Source: CAYSHJ01 sp964589725 (GTDB lineage Bacteria; Planctomycetota; Planctomycetia; Planctomycetales; Planctomycetaceae). From it: a stretch of 25,856 nucleotides of DNA. Both the position numbers and the translations under genes were made by a program. Below are positions 1 through 7,493 of this stretch, piece after piece (within the stretch, counting starts at the first letter, position 1; every line of letters begins with the position of its first letter). Under the pieces are notes generated by a model. That model saw only the letters and a program-made list of their open reading frames with translations. It ran no database searches and was not told where the DNA came from. The stretch lies in NCBI GenBank assembly GCA_964589725.1, contig CAZPUJ010000338.1:1-25856 (forward strand), written 5' to 3'.

Positions 1-37
1 CTTGCGGAGCGAGTTGTTCGACGTGATTGGTCACCCG

Positions 38-571
38 ATGAGAACAAGCGTCTTAATCATCGCCGTTCTGATCTGCTCCGGGTGTTCGCGGCGTGACGAC
101 GAACCCGTGCCCACGGTCCAACACACCGAGAATCCCGCCGAAGACGCGCGGCGCTCCTTCCCACTGCGTAATCGTTTGGACGCACAGTTGGTCGATGAAC
201 CGCTTGAGAATCTTGAAGGTGCGTGGGTTCTCGGCAACTCTTGGCTCGGATTCATGGGTGTGGCGATCAAATTTGAATCCGATCGAACATTCAAGTATTG
301 GTTTTACAGCGACGTCGGCAGACTTGAGTCGGAACCAGAACCGACATACCCATTCACAGGCACCTGGAGTTGGACGGGCTCAATACTTGAATTGAAAACC
401 GACGAAAGACTCCATGACACGCGATGGTACGTCTATCGAGGTCGTGATGAGTCGATACTTCTTCCCGAGTATGCTCACCGCTGGAAACGCAACGGTGACA
501 AAAGGTACGAGAGTCGATTCCTTTTTCGATCTCCGGATTTTGATGAAGCTGATCCGTTTGCCGCACAGTGA
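38..571 (+). CDS. small planctomycete-type lipoprotein, unknown function
   Basis: A 177-residue protein. The chosen start is the ATG at 38, because it gives a clean lipoprotein signal: a short hydrophobic stretch ending in the lipobox ICSGC at about residues 10-14. The frame is open upstream to base 2 with a TTG, but that would place polar residues before the signal. The mature part is polar. Its middle section (GAWVLGNSWLGFMGVAIKF, then FTGTWSWTGSILEL) resembles small beta-sheet lipoproteins that describe a condition-dependent value, but I recognise no named family. It is probably anchored in a membrane facing the periplasm. It stands alone, followed by a gene-free repeat region. I am confident it is a lipoprotein gene and have no function to offer. 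Confidence 0.7.
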   Translation: MRTSVLIIAVLICSGCSRRDDEPVPTVQHTENPAEDARRSFPLRNRLDAQLVDEPLENLEGAWVLGNSWLGFMGVAIKFESDRTFKYWFYSDVGRLESEPEPTYPFTGTWSWTGSILELKTDERLHDTRWYVYRGRDESILLPEYAHRWKRNGDKRYESRFLFRSPDFDEADPFAAQ

Positions 572-1115
572 TCTCGCATAGCTCGCACTCGTTGCATCAA
601 ACTGTTCGCCGCATCGAAACCTTGAGCATCGCGTGGGATCACCAGCATCGCCGCGTCAGTTGCTGAAGCGCGAGCGTTCTTTGCCGCAGAGCGGCCTCCG
701 AAGGTCGCCGTGGGCTTCAGCCCACGGATTGCGTGACGAAACAAAGTTTGTCGCGGAGCGACCATTGAACGCGGGAACCATCGGCGTTCGATGGTCGCTC
801 CGCGAGAGGAGAGGCTCACCTTCCTTGTCCGTGGTCTGAAGCCATTCGTATCGACACAAGTCCCGAAGGGACGACGGCGTGAAGCCGGGGGCGCAAGCCC
901 CCGGAAAAGCCAATGGCAGCGATCAAAGCCGCGCAGCGGCGACGCTAAGGGACTTTCGAGCCTCGCCGCTGCGCGGCTTCAGGACATCTGCGGTTTACGT
1001 TTACAATCCGTGAGCTCGCGCCCACGGCTAAACTCTTCGCCGCTTCGCGGCTTTTCAAGGCGATGGAGCCATGTATGATGCTTGTGTCCGTCCTGACCAT
1101 CGGGAGAAAACGATC
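572..1115. other. gene-free stretch packed with palindromes
   Basis: No convincing gene. The stretch holds the first copy of the 161-bp repeat (645-805) and then three further perfect hairpins. These are 860-872 (GTCCC/GGGAC, loop GAA), 885-904 (CCGGGGGC/GCCCCCGG with a GCAA tetraloop), and a 17-bp perfect inverted repeat with arms 926-942 and 963-979. The density of palindromes fits REP/MITE-like dispersed repeats. There is no T-run after the hairpins, so they are not typical intrinsic terminators. The antitoxin-like gene begins directly after the stretch. Confidence 0.7.
645..805. repeat. 161-bp palindromic repeat, copy 1
   Basis: Nearly identical to 1897-2057, with three substitutions by eye and no indel. 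It contains an 8-bp hairpin (708-715/720-727, loop TTCA) and a 22-bp inverted repeat with one G:T mismatch (751-772/784-805, 11-nt spacer). It encodes no protein of its own. The structure is that of a REP/MITE-like palindromic element. Confidence 0.9.
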
Positions 1116-1394
1116 ATGCAAGTCGTCCTTGGAAGCGCTGACTCGAAAGCTTCATTAGATGAGATTCTCGCACGCTCGCCGCTGGACGAGATTGAAATTG
1201 TGGATGCCGACGGCAATCCACTCGCTTACGTTGTCCCGGCGGCCAAGCCGGGCGACGCGACCTATGCCAAGTTTGAAGCGATCTTCCAAAGCCACGCCGA
1301 GGTGCTGCGTCGCCGCGCCGCGAATCCTTCGCCCGGAATCACGACGCAAGAGTTGCTAGCCAAGCTTAAGGCTGCGGCCAGCGAATCGAACTAG
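1116..1394 (+). CDS. antitoxin-like protein of a type II TA pair
   Basis: A 92-residue protein. The ATG at 1116 is chosen over the upstream start at 1071 because a GGGAGA ribosome-binding site lies about nine bases before it and the extra N-terminal residues look non-native. The N-terminal half (SLDEILARSPLDEIEIVDA, then GNPLAYVVPA) has the pattern of Phd/YefM-like antitoxins, in which a short DNA-binding domain carries a residue pattern for a beta strand followed by a helix. The C-terminal half is charged and helical, ending in LLAKLKAAASESN, as expected of a flexible toxin-wrapping tail. It is two bases upstream of a RelE/ParE-like gene, so the pair should be co-translated, and such pairs usually repress their own promoter. 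The assignment rests on size, pattern and pairing, not on a clear signature. Confidence 0.6.
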   Translation: MQVVLGSADSKASLDEILARSPLDEIEIVDADGNPLAYVVPAAKPGDATYAKFEAIFQSHAEVLRRRAANPSPGITTQELLAKLKAAASESN

Positions 1395-1396
1395 CC

Positions 1397-1687
1397 ATGC
1401 GATTCACCGTCACTTGGGAAGATGAGGCCCAGGCCGAGTTGCTCGAACGGTGGTTGTTATTGTCGTCAGGTGAGCGAAGTCACCTCACTCGATGCGTGAA
1501 CCACATCGACGCGGCACTGCGAATGAACGCTCATCAGAAAGGGGCCGTGTTGAAAGGGAGCGAGCCGTTTCGCTTCTATGCGGCTCCTGTGATTCCAGGC
1601 CATTCGCCCATCGGCGTCGTGTACCAAGTCATTCTTGACGACCGACTCGTCAGAGTGGTCGAACTAGGGATCTTGTCCGAGGATTAA
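1397..1687 (+). CDS. RelE/ParE-fold toxin-like protein
   Basis: A 96-residue protein starting two bases after the antitoxin-like stop codon. The order of elements fits the RelE/ParE fold: an N-terminal strand (MRFTVTWEDEAQAELLERW), two helices with an alanine/leucine repeat (CVNHIDAALRMNAHQKG), then strands ending in GVVYQVILDDRLVRVVELGI. RelE-type members cleave ribosome-bound mRNA and ParE-type members poison gyrase; the sequence does not say which, and no catalytic residue can be assigned with confidence. It forms a cassette with the upstream antitoxin and the small downstream ORF at 1700, and the cassette is bracketed by two copies of a 161-bp repeat. Confidence 0.65.
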   Translation: MRFTVTWEDEAQAELLERWLLLSSGERSHLTRCVNHIDAALRMNAHQKGAVLKGSEPFRFYAAPVIPGHSPIGVVYQVILDDRLVRVVELGILSED

Positions 1688-1699
1688 GTGACTGTCACC

Positions 1700-1888
1700 A
1701 TGACTGATCCCAAACGCGAAGAACTGCTGCGATTACTGGGACATGTTTGTGAAGCCTTCCCGGAGCTTCGCTTCGGCCAGTTGATTGCCAACTTGGCGGT
1801 TGTGGCTCGTGGGGCGAAGCCAAGCGCCGTGTGGGACATGGAAGACGAGGAACTCCTCGCCGCCGCGCGTCGCCAACTGGAGCCTTGA
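1700..1888 (+). CDS. small TA-associated companion protein, paralogue 1
   Basis: A 62-residue protein starting at the ATG at 1700, twelve bases after the toxin-like stop; a GTG at 1688 is an alternative. It is clearly paralogous to the protein at 2614-2838. Both share the layout DPxRxExLRLLGxxxE, then ELRFGQLIANLA or EVRFGQLVANMA, then WDMEDEELLAAARRQL or WDLEDNELLSAVSQHL. The family is unknown to me. Both copies sit last in a two- or three-gene accessory cassette, so this is likely a third component or regulator of such modules. The 161-bp repeat begins only eight bases after its stop. Confidence 0.7.
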   Translation: MTDPKREELLRLLGHVCEAFPELRFGQLIANLAVVARGAKPSAVWDMEDEELLAAARRQLEP

Positions 1889-1896
1889 CATCATCC

Positions 1897-2057
1897 GCAT
1901 CGCCGAGTCAGTTGCTGAATCGCGAGCGTTCTTTGCCGCAGAGCGGCCTCCGAAGGTCGCCGTGGGCTTCAGCCCACGGATTGCGTGACGAAACAAAGTT
2001 TGTCGCGGAGCGACCATTGAACGCGGGAAACATCGGCGTTCGATGGTCGCTCCGCGA
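1897..2057. repeat. 161-bp palindromic repeat, copy 2
   Basis: Same direction and almost the same sequence as 645-805. The long inverted repeat lies at 2003-2024/2036-2057. Together the two copies flank the toxin/antitoxin/companion cassette as direct repeats 1252 bp apart. Confidence 0.9.
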
Positions 2058-2317
2058 CAAATCCTGGAGTGCTGCGGCTCGACGCAGCCCTCCATTCAAT
2101 CGCGGCAGTTGTGCCGCGAATCGTCCAACATCATTCTTCGTGAGGCTCCGCTTTCGAGGCTTCGCGTCACGACGAATTCCTGCGGCTCATCGCGAGCCAA
2201 TGCCCGCGACCGAATAGAGGGCGGTGTCGAGCCACCGCACTCCAAGGACTCGATCCCACTCTCGCGTTTTCTGAAAACGAGGCTGCCGTCAATCCCTTGT
2301 CGGAGTATATTGACTCA
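2058..2317. other. gene-free tail of the repeat region with two hairpins
   Basis: With copy 2 of the repeat this makes a gene-free gap of 429 bases (1889-2317). It contains a perfect hairpin at 2071-2088 (GCTGCG/CGCAGC) that can be extended by GGAG/CTCC to 2066-2093. A second perfect hairpin lies at 2101-2118 (CGCGGCA/TGCCGCG, loop GTTG). Neither is followed by a T-run. I see no supported gene. Confidence 0.6.
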
Positions 2318-2617
2318 ATGCCATCGGTTTTTCGTGATGTTGATCCCCGTGAGTTGCGAGTATCAACTTCGCGAATGAGCGGCGCGGACCCTTTGAAACT
2401 GCAACGTCAGATCGCGCGGTTCGGACGTTCGTCGGACGGAATGCCGCCGATTGTCGTTTATGAAGCGTTGGATGGAGTGCTCGTGATCTTCAACGGAGTC
2501 ACGCGAGCGACGCGGATCGCGAAGCTGGCTCCGGGCGTTTTGGTTCCTGTGGAAGTGGTCGGAACGATTCGTCGAAGAGGTGGAAACCTCCCGAAAATTG
2601 GAGACGTGTTGCCATGA
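2318..2617 (+). CDS. ParB-like (ParB/Srx fold) small protein
   Basis: A 99-residue protein starting at the ATG at 2318 (MPSVFRDVDPRELR); a TTG seven codons upstream is less likely. The order of elements suggests a minimal ParB-like domain: a polar helix (DPLKLQRQIARFG), a strand with PPIVVYEALDGVLVIFNG, the G-x-T-R-A-T-R segment where ParB proteins have GxxR, then VLVPVEVV. ParB-like folds include DNA-binding CTPases, nucleases and small TA-module proteins. The ATGA overlap with the next gene (2614-2617) implies translational coupling. A role as toxin or antitoxin is inference from the repeat-rich setting and from the companion gene, which also follows the RelE/ParE-like pair. Confidence 0.55.
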   Translation: MPSVFRDVDPRELRVSTSRMSGADPLKLQRQIARFGRSSDGMPPIVVYEALDGVLVIFNGVTRATRIAKLAPGVLVPVEVVGTIRRRGGNLPKIGDVLP

Positions 2618-2838
2618 TTGATCCCACACGACTGGAAATCCTGCGATTGCTGGGGCAACTCAGCGAACTGGAGCCGGAAGTCCGGTTCGGCCAATTGGTC
2701 GCCAATATGGCCTTCCTCGCGGCCGGCCCGTGGAACGAGACGTTGTGGGACTTGGAGGACAACGAGCTTCTGAGTGCGGTCTCGCAACACTTGGCCGATT
2801 TATCGCGAACACAGCCGCAGGTCGCAGAAGTCGGGTGA
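2614..2838 (+). CDS. small TA-associated companion protein, paralogue 2
   Basis: A 74-residue protein whose ATG overlaps the stop of the ParB-like gene by four bases (ATGA), which fixes the start. It is paralogous to 1700-1888 along its whole length, with a short C-terminal extension (SRTQPQVAEVG). The conserved RFGQL and WDxED motifs suggest a small helical protein. Its function is unknown to me. That related small proteins follow two unrelated upstream partners suggests the companion is the constant part of a modular family. Confidence 0.7.
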   Translation: MIDPTRLEILRLLGQLSELEPEVRFGQLVANMAFLAAGPWNETLWDLEDNELLSAVSQHLADLSRTQPQVAEVG

Positions 2839-2842
2839 TTTC

Positions 2843-3208
2843 ATGGCATCAATTTCGATTCCTGAACCATTGATGAATGAGATCGACGATTTGCGATCGG
2901 AAGGCTTGATCGCGTCCGCTGAGGATTTCGCTGAGCAAGCGATCCGCGAGAAACGCTCGGCGGCTCGCCGAGATCGGTTGCTGAATCAAACGCGAGCCTT
3001 GCAGCAGGACTTGAGCGGTGCTGGTCAGGAACGACAACTCTCCGCCGGGCGCGGGAACTCAACCGAGCGAGCGGCTGGTGGGGAGTACGAAAGTCCTGAA
3101 GTCGGTGCTCGGGAAATAGAAGACCTTGGAACGTCAAGAATCGAACAGCGGTATCACGAGTTTCATCCTCAGCCTGGGCTGAGTAATTGCTGCCCCTTCA
3201 GGTCGTAA
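2843..3208 (+). CDS. ParD/CopG-like antitoxin with aberrant C-terminal tail
   Basis: A 121-residue ORF starting at the ATG at 2843, five bases after the previous stop. Residues 1-55 fit a ribbon-helix-helix antitoxin of the ParD type: an N-terminal strand (MASISIPEPLMNEIDDL), then SAEDFAEQAIREK and a basic helical stretch ending LQQDLSGAG. ParD antitoxins are usually about 80-90 residues, and after residue 60 this one turns into a low-complexity Gly/Ser/Arg/Glu tail. The tail may be out of frame, with the gene decayed or fused. No ParE-like partner follows, so it is an orphan or a remnant. Confidence 0.55.
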   Translation: MASISIPEPLMNEIDDLRSEGLIASAEDFAEQAIREKRSAARRDRLLNQTRALQQDLSGAGQERQLSAGRGNSTERAAGGEYESPEVGAREIEDLGTSRIEQRYHEFHPQPGLSNCCPFRS

Positions 3209-3454
3209 ACGCAACTACATAATGCACCTGCGCGGGCCAACGCTTCACCAGACTTCGACCTCCGAATCATTGTGGTTGGAACCGCCCGTCCTCGCTCGCG
3301 CTACGGTTTCTGCTGTTTCCGCCATGACTTGTTGCCACACCCGGCTCACACAGGGAGTTGGCAAACTTGGCAAGATTTTCCAAAGTTTCCGATTCTGCCG
3401 GTCGATCATAGACCATGTCTGTGACGGATCATCCTGTCGGTGCGAGGCCCAACC
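3209..3454. other. intergenic stretch with possible control region
   Basis: No supported gene. A loose inverted repeat, AAACTT (3363-3368) and AAGTTT (3383-3388), lies about 70 bases before the next lipoprotein start and could be an operator, but the match is short and could be chance. Confidence 0.3.
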
Positions 3455-3697
3455 ATGCGGCGGAACGGAATTTCGACGGCGTTGTTGATCGGATTGCTCT
3501 GCCCTTTGTTCGGGACGGCGATCGGCTGTCAGACGACTGTTGGCGGACAGGCTCTTCCGTCAGGCTATTACTTGAAAGACGACGTCCAATACTTTCCGGC
3601 CGGACCTGAATTCAAACTGACCAATCAGGTTCAGGCTTTGGAGGAGTACAAACTGGATCGTGAAAAACTCCGCGCGGGCCTGGACGAGGAACCGTAA
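3455..3697 (+). CDS. small lipoprotein with conserved YYLxDDVQYFPAGPEFKL segment
   Basis: An 80-residue protein. The ATG at 3455 is chosen because a GAGG site precedes it and a signal peptide follows: basic MRRNG, a hydrophobic stretch ALLIGLLCPLFG, and a lipobox-like TAIGC. The mature region has GGQALPSGYYLKDDVQYFP and AGPEFKLTNQVQALEEYKL, a pattern I associate with short planctomycete lipoproteins of unknown role. The end is helical and charged. It is about 190 bases upstream of the pseudopilin gene and may be expressed independently. Confidence 0.65.
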   Translation: MRRNGISTALLIGLLCPLFGTAIGCQTTVGGQALPSGYYLKDDVQYFPAGPEFKLTNQVQALEEYKLDREKLRAGLDEEP

Positions 3698-3890
3698 TCG
3701 CTGTTCGCTCGCGAGCATTCTTGATCCGAGCTGGACAACGGGGGAAGCCCCTTCGCAAACGATGAAGCCAGAGATGCTCGGATGCGCAGAGACGGCGGGT
3801 TTCGTCTGTCTGCGAGCGGGAGTTTTCTATTTCCGGCTTTCCGAGAACGGCATCGCACGGACGTCCGCTGATGGCATAGAATACCACGCC

Positions 3891-5006
3891 ATGAATCGCA
3901 CTGGATCGCGTCCGCTGTTGTCTCCTCGCCCCGCCAATTCGGCCGGGTTCACACTGATTGAGTTGCTGGTCGTCGTGGCGATCGTGGGGATTTTGACCTC
4001 ACTGATTCTGCCGGCGGTCCAACAGGCGCGGGCAAGCGCTCAAAAAGCTCACTGCCAGAACAACCTGAAGCAAATCGGCATCGCGCTGCACAACTACGAC
4101 GCCGCGCTCCGTTGTTTTCCACCCAGCTTCGTGCGGCAGGAAGATGGTAACCCGCCTCCGCCGCCAGGAGGCTTGCCGTTGCAGTACCGCAGCCATTGGA
4201 CTGGATTCCATTTGCTGCTGCCGTATCTTGAACAGGCAGCTCTTCACAAGCAATACGACTTTCGCATGACGTGGTTGTCGAGCATGACCAACGTCAACGA
4301 TCATTCGATGTGGCCATTGAATCAGAAGATCATCTCGACGTTGATTTGCCCCAGCGCGTCCCGAAACGGCACGACCATCGGCGGCGGCAGTGCCGATTGG
4401 ATGGCTGGCTCGCCGACTGACTATTCGTTTAGCCATGGAGCTGACATCGTTCGCGCATTGCCGGGACCGGAAGCCTCCTGCCCTGGCGGTCTGTTGCATT
4501 ATTGGCAGCAATGGCCGCCGACTCGCGGAGCCTTCGGCTACAACAGCACCTGTCGGCAACAAGACATGCGCGATGGTTCGTCGCAGACGTTCGTCATCGG
4601 CGAGAAAGTGGGCAGCTTGCTGACTTACAGCGGGCCGGACTCGACGTATCCGACACTGCCGGTCGAGTACCCCTGGGCAATGGCGGCGGTCGTGTACTTC
4701 GCTCCGGTGAGCACGGCATGGGTTGTTGGCCCGTTCGCGGCCACTCGTGATATTCAATTGCCCGACTGCCCCGTTTCGCCGCCGGGCACAGGAGTTCCCT
4801 TTCCGATGAACCCGCGTCCGTGGATTATGGGAGTTACGACGAACGAGCGACCGTTGTATTCTTTCCAGTCGGCGCACAGCGGCGGCGGGCAATTCTTATT
4901 CGGGGACGGCAGTGCTCGGTTCTTGAGCGAGAATATCGACCAAGGTGTCTTCGAGGCGTTGTCGACGATTGCCAACGGCGAGGTGGTCACCGACCAGGCG
5001 TTCTGA
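3891..5006 (+). CDS. DUF1559-type pseudopilin (type II secretion G-like, N-methylation motif)
   Basis: A 371-residue protein starting at the ATG at 3891. The frame is open for 77 codons upstream, but that stretch lacks pseudopilin features. The prepilin signal GFTLIELLVVVAI is at about residues 19-31 and is followed by a hydrophobic helix (VGILTSLILPAVQQAR), the usual substrate of a prepilin peptidase that cleaves after Gly and methylates Phe. The conserved QNNLKQIGIALHNYD and the C-terminal HSGGGQFLFGDGSARFLS are hallmarks of the family that has expanded strongly in planctomycetes. The product is expected to be surface-exposed or secreted, but its exact role is unknown. Its neighbour downstream is a transthyretin-like lipoprotein, a common companion of these genes. 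Confidence 0.93.
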   Translation: MNRTGSRPLLSPRPANSAGFTLIELLVVVAIVGILTSLILPAVQQARASAQKAHCQNNLKQIGIALHNYDAALRCFPPSFVRQEDGNPPPPPGGLPLQYRSHWTGFHLLLPYLEQAALHKQYDFRMTWLSSMTNVNDHSMWPLNQKIISTLICPSASRNGTTIGGGSADWMAGSPTDYSFSHGADIVRALPGPEASCPGGLLHYWQQWPPTRGAFGYNSTCRQQDMRDGSSQTFVIGEKVGSLLTYSGPDSTYPTLPVEYPWAMAAVVYFAPVSTAWVVGPFAATRDIQLPDCPVSPPGTGVPFPMNPRPWIMGVTTNERPLYSFQSAHSGGGQFLFGDGSARFLSENIDQGVFEALSTIANGEVVTDQAF

Positions 5007-5110
5007 ACCGCAAAATGAGAGACATTGACAGCAAAGAAGCTCGAAAAGTTCTTGCAGACAATCTCTGGTCCTTCACAAACCGCTGCGATCCCATTCAACC
5101 TCGGCAACCC

Positions 5111-5677
5111 ATGATGAAGACGGCGTTTCACCTCGCACGGTCGAGTCTGACACTAACCCGAAGCGTTAGCGAGGGCCTGTTACCTCTGCCCTTGCTTACG
5201 CTTCGGGTTAGTGTGAAGCGTCCTCCAAATGTGTCACACGTGGCCGTGCGAGGTATAAGCGGAAATGTACTCGGACCGGTTTTCGCGGGAATTGTGTCGC
5301 TGGTGGCGTTCGGGTGCGGCCGTCATGACGAGTCGCTCTCAGAGGTTCGTGGCGACGTGACTTTCTTGGGTCTGCCGGCCGTGGCGGAAGTCGTGTTCGA
5401 GCCGATGACAAGCAAAGGCCAATTGGGCGGCCGAGCCTCGACGGCGACCAGCGATGCGGAGGGGCGGTTTCGAATGATGTTTTCCGACTCACAGCCCGGG
5501 GCCAGAATCGGGCGGCATCGAGTGGCCATTCGAGTGCTGGGAATCACTCGACCGGACGGATCGACCGTGTCCTCCAACACCGAACAGTCGGGCACGGTCG
5601 GGACGCTCAAAGTGACTCAATTGCTTCGCGACGTTCGCTCCGAGGGAAATCAATTTCACTTTCGTCTGACGTACTGA
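5111..5677 (+). CDS. transthyretin-like (carboxypeptidase-regulatory-like) lipoprotein
   Basis: A 188-residue ORF from the ATG at 5111. The mature domain has the SEVRGDVTFLGLPAVAEVVF beta-strand pattern and the later SDAEGRFRM turn, typical of small planctomycete lipoproteins with a carboxypeptidase-regulatory-like fold. The lipobox is LVAFGC, around residue 70. Oddly, about 70 residues precede the lipobox, and part of them is encoded by a long inverted repeat (5150-5214) read in frame as LTLTRSVSEG and LPLLTLRVSV. Alternative GTG starts at 5231, 5240 or 5246 would give a normal signal peptide. I think one of these may be the real start, but none has clear ribosome-binding support. The gene follows the pseudopilin gene. 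Confidence 0.65.
   Translation: MMKTAFHLARSSLTLTRSVSEGLLPLPLLTLRVSVKRPPNVSHVAVRGISGNVLGPVFAGIVSLVAFGCGRHDESLSEVRGDVTFLGLPAVAEVVFEPMTSKGQLGGRASTATSDAEGRFRMMFSDSQPGARIGRHRVAIRVLGITRPDGSTVSSNTEQSGTVGTLKVTQLLRDVRSEGNQFHFRLTY
5150..5214. repeat. dispersed inverted-repeat element (TAACCCGAAGCG family), copy 1
   Basis: Left arm 5150-5176 and right arm 5188-5214, 27 bp with two mismatches, separated by 11 bases. The core TAACCCGAAGCGT-AGCGAGGGC recurs at 14705-14800, so it belongs to a family. It lies within the N-terminal coding stretch of the lipoprotein ORF and is open in that frame. Confidence 0.88.
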
Positions 5678-5733
5678 CGCGGTCGGCCGAGTTCACCGCA
5701 CGGGCTGTCCGACGTCGTTGTTGTGAGTCGCTC

Positions 5734-7170
5734 ATGCCGATGGTCGCATCGCTTCGACGAATCATGGCCCTGTTCGGGCTGAGCCTTTTCGCCGTTCTGA
5801 CCGGCTGTGGAGGCGAACGGTTCTCGCCGAACGTGCTCGCGGCGCGGCACGAGTTACGGTTCAACCGGCCGCAAGAGACGCTCGACAAGTTGTCCGCGGA
5901 GCCGCTGGATGACTCGGCCACCGCGCACTACCTTCGAGCGCTGGCGCTGGAGCGTCTCGACCAGGTGAAGGCCGCGAAAAGCGAAGCTCAACTGGCAATC
6001 GACCGCGCGACGAAGAATCCCAAATTCCGCGGGCTGGCGCTGCGATTAAAACTGTTTGATGGCGACGAGACAGCAATTGATCCGTTGTTGCAACTGCAGC
6101 AGGAGCATCCGTCGTCGGCCGGTGTGTCGCTGGATGCCGTCTTCGCGTTCCAGGCCAAAATGGTGCGGCTGCGTACCGAAGGAAAACTGCGCGCCGCACG
6201 CGTGCACTTGGAAAAAGCCGAGGCCAGTTTGAAAATCGCCTTGTCTTTGGCGGCGGAATTACCAGAACGTCAGCGCGAACTCATCGGCATGGCGATTTGG
6301 TTCGAACTGCCGACGGAGGCCCTCAAGCTGATTAATGAACTGCTGAAAGAGGAGCCGGGCAACCACGAGTTGCTGCGAGACAAAGTCAAAGTCCTGGAGC
6401 AAAACAAACAATCGGCGGAAGTCATCCGCACGGCTGCTGAGTTGTTCCGGCGGGTGGAACGAACCGAGGCGGCGGCCGTCGAGTTCGCCAACACGCTCAA
6501 CCGCTTGCCGGCGTCTCCAGCCATCTTCGAGCAGTACGACATGCTGCGGGAACGCTTTCCCAAAAATACGGAGATTCTCGTGCGGCACTCCTGGTCGCTG
6601 GGCAAAGCGGGACAGGTCGAACAAGCGTGCGAGGAGCTGACGTCGGCATTCGGTCAACTGACCGACGCGCCACGCAAGCGGCTCATGGCTCAGTCCGCGA
6701 TCGCGATTCCGCTGGAAGTCGGCGACGCCAAGGTGGCCGCACGGCAGTTTCAACGTTTCCGCAAAGAAATCCGCGACCCGCAACTCCTGGCTTACATGCA
6801 GGGGCAATTGGCGTTCTTGCAGAAGGATTTTTCGCAAACGCTGGACATGATGCAGGTGGTTGTCGACGCCGCTGACAAGGACAGCACGGCGTCGCCGCTG
6901 TTGGCTGGCGAGGCACTCCGCTGGATTCGCCGATTGCTGGTGCAGCAGTCGCTGACCGATCAGGTCCGCCGGGCAGCCGAGTTGACGTTGCGTCACTCCG
7001 GCCTCCGACGCGTTGACGAAAACGAACTTCGCGACGAGGCCCGCTCTCTGCTGCAAGTGCTCGAAGCGGACAGTCGTAGCGAGAGCGAGCCGACCTCGAG
7101 CCGGACACCGCCGGCCGATGACAGCGGCATAAAACCGGCCGACGCCAGCAAAACGAAATCGTCTCCCTGA
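5734..7170 (+). CDS. TPR-repeat lipoprotein
   Basis: A 478-residue protein. The ATG at 5734 leads into a signal segment (MALFGLSLFAVLTGCGG) with lipobox LTGC, around residue 25. The rest is almost entirely helical with TPR-like A/L periodicity, for example ATAHYLRALALERLDQ near residue 65 and later LINELLKEEPGNHELL. The C-terminal ~30 residues are Ser/Thr/Pro-rich. Membrane-anchored TPR proteins act as scaffolds for protein complexes, and no enzymatic motif is visible. The gene starts 56 bases after the preceding lipoprotein gene. The partner is unknown. Confidence 0.85.
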   Translation: MPMVASLRRIMALFGLSLFAVLTGCGGERFSPNVLAARHELRFNRPQETLDKLSAEPLDDSATAHYLRALALERLDQVKAAKSEAQLAIDRATKNPKFRGLALRLKLFDGDETAIDPLLQLQQEHPSSAGVSLDAVFAFQAKMVRLRTEGKLRAARVHLEKAEASLKIALSLAAELPERQRELIGMAIWFELPTEALKLINELLKEEPGNHELLRDKVKVLEQNKQSAEVIRTAAELFRRVERTEAAAVEFANTLNRLPASPAIFEQYDMLRERFPKNTEILVRHSWSLGKAGQVEQACEELTSAFGQLTDAPRKRLMAQSAIAIPLEVGDAKVAARQFQRFRKEIRDPQLLAYMQGQLAFLQKDFSQTLDMMQVVVDAADKDSTASPLLAGEALRWIRRLLVQQSLTDQVRRAAELTLRHSGLRRVDENELRDEARSLLQVLEADSRSESEPTSSRTPPADDSGIKPADASKTKSSP

Positions 7171-7493
7171 CACGCGGGACTCGTGCCTGAGCCGCTCGCA
7201 AGAACGGTGCAGAACGGCAATTCCGAAAACCGTAGCCCTAGCCCTTGTGGCCAAGGTGGTTCCACATGGCAAGACAACCACATCAAATCATTCAGGCCAC
7301 AAGGGCCGGTGCTACCGGGGAATTGATGTGATGCACCCTCGCAAAAGCCCAATTCGCTTGGCGAAAAGCGGGGTAGAGGCGTTTGGCGGGTGTTCCTAGA
7401 ATCCCGCTCCCGTTTCTGAGTGGTCCGGCCCGAAGACGGCGTCGCGACGACTCAGCGAAATGACATGGACGTCTGCGCGAAACCAGGGCAATC
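7171..7493. repeat. intergenic stretch with a 21-bp inverted repeat
   Basis: Gene-free gap of 323 bases. It contains an inverted repeat with arms 7232-7252 and 7295-7315, matching at 18 of 21 positions, whose core GCCCTTGTGGCC is paired perfectly. The 42-base spacer makes it unlike an intrinsic terminator. It resembles the other dispersed palindromes in this window. I see nothing else in the gap. Confidence 0.7.

Noticed and set aside
572..2317. CRISPR array
   Set aside because: Only two long repeat copies exist, 1.25 kb apart with genes in between; there is no regular short repeat-spacer pattern anywhere in the window.
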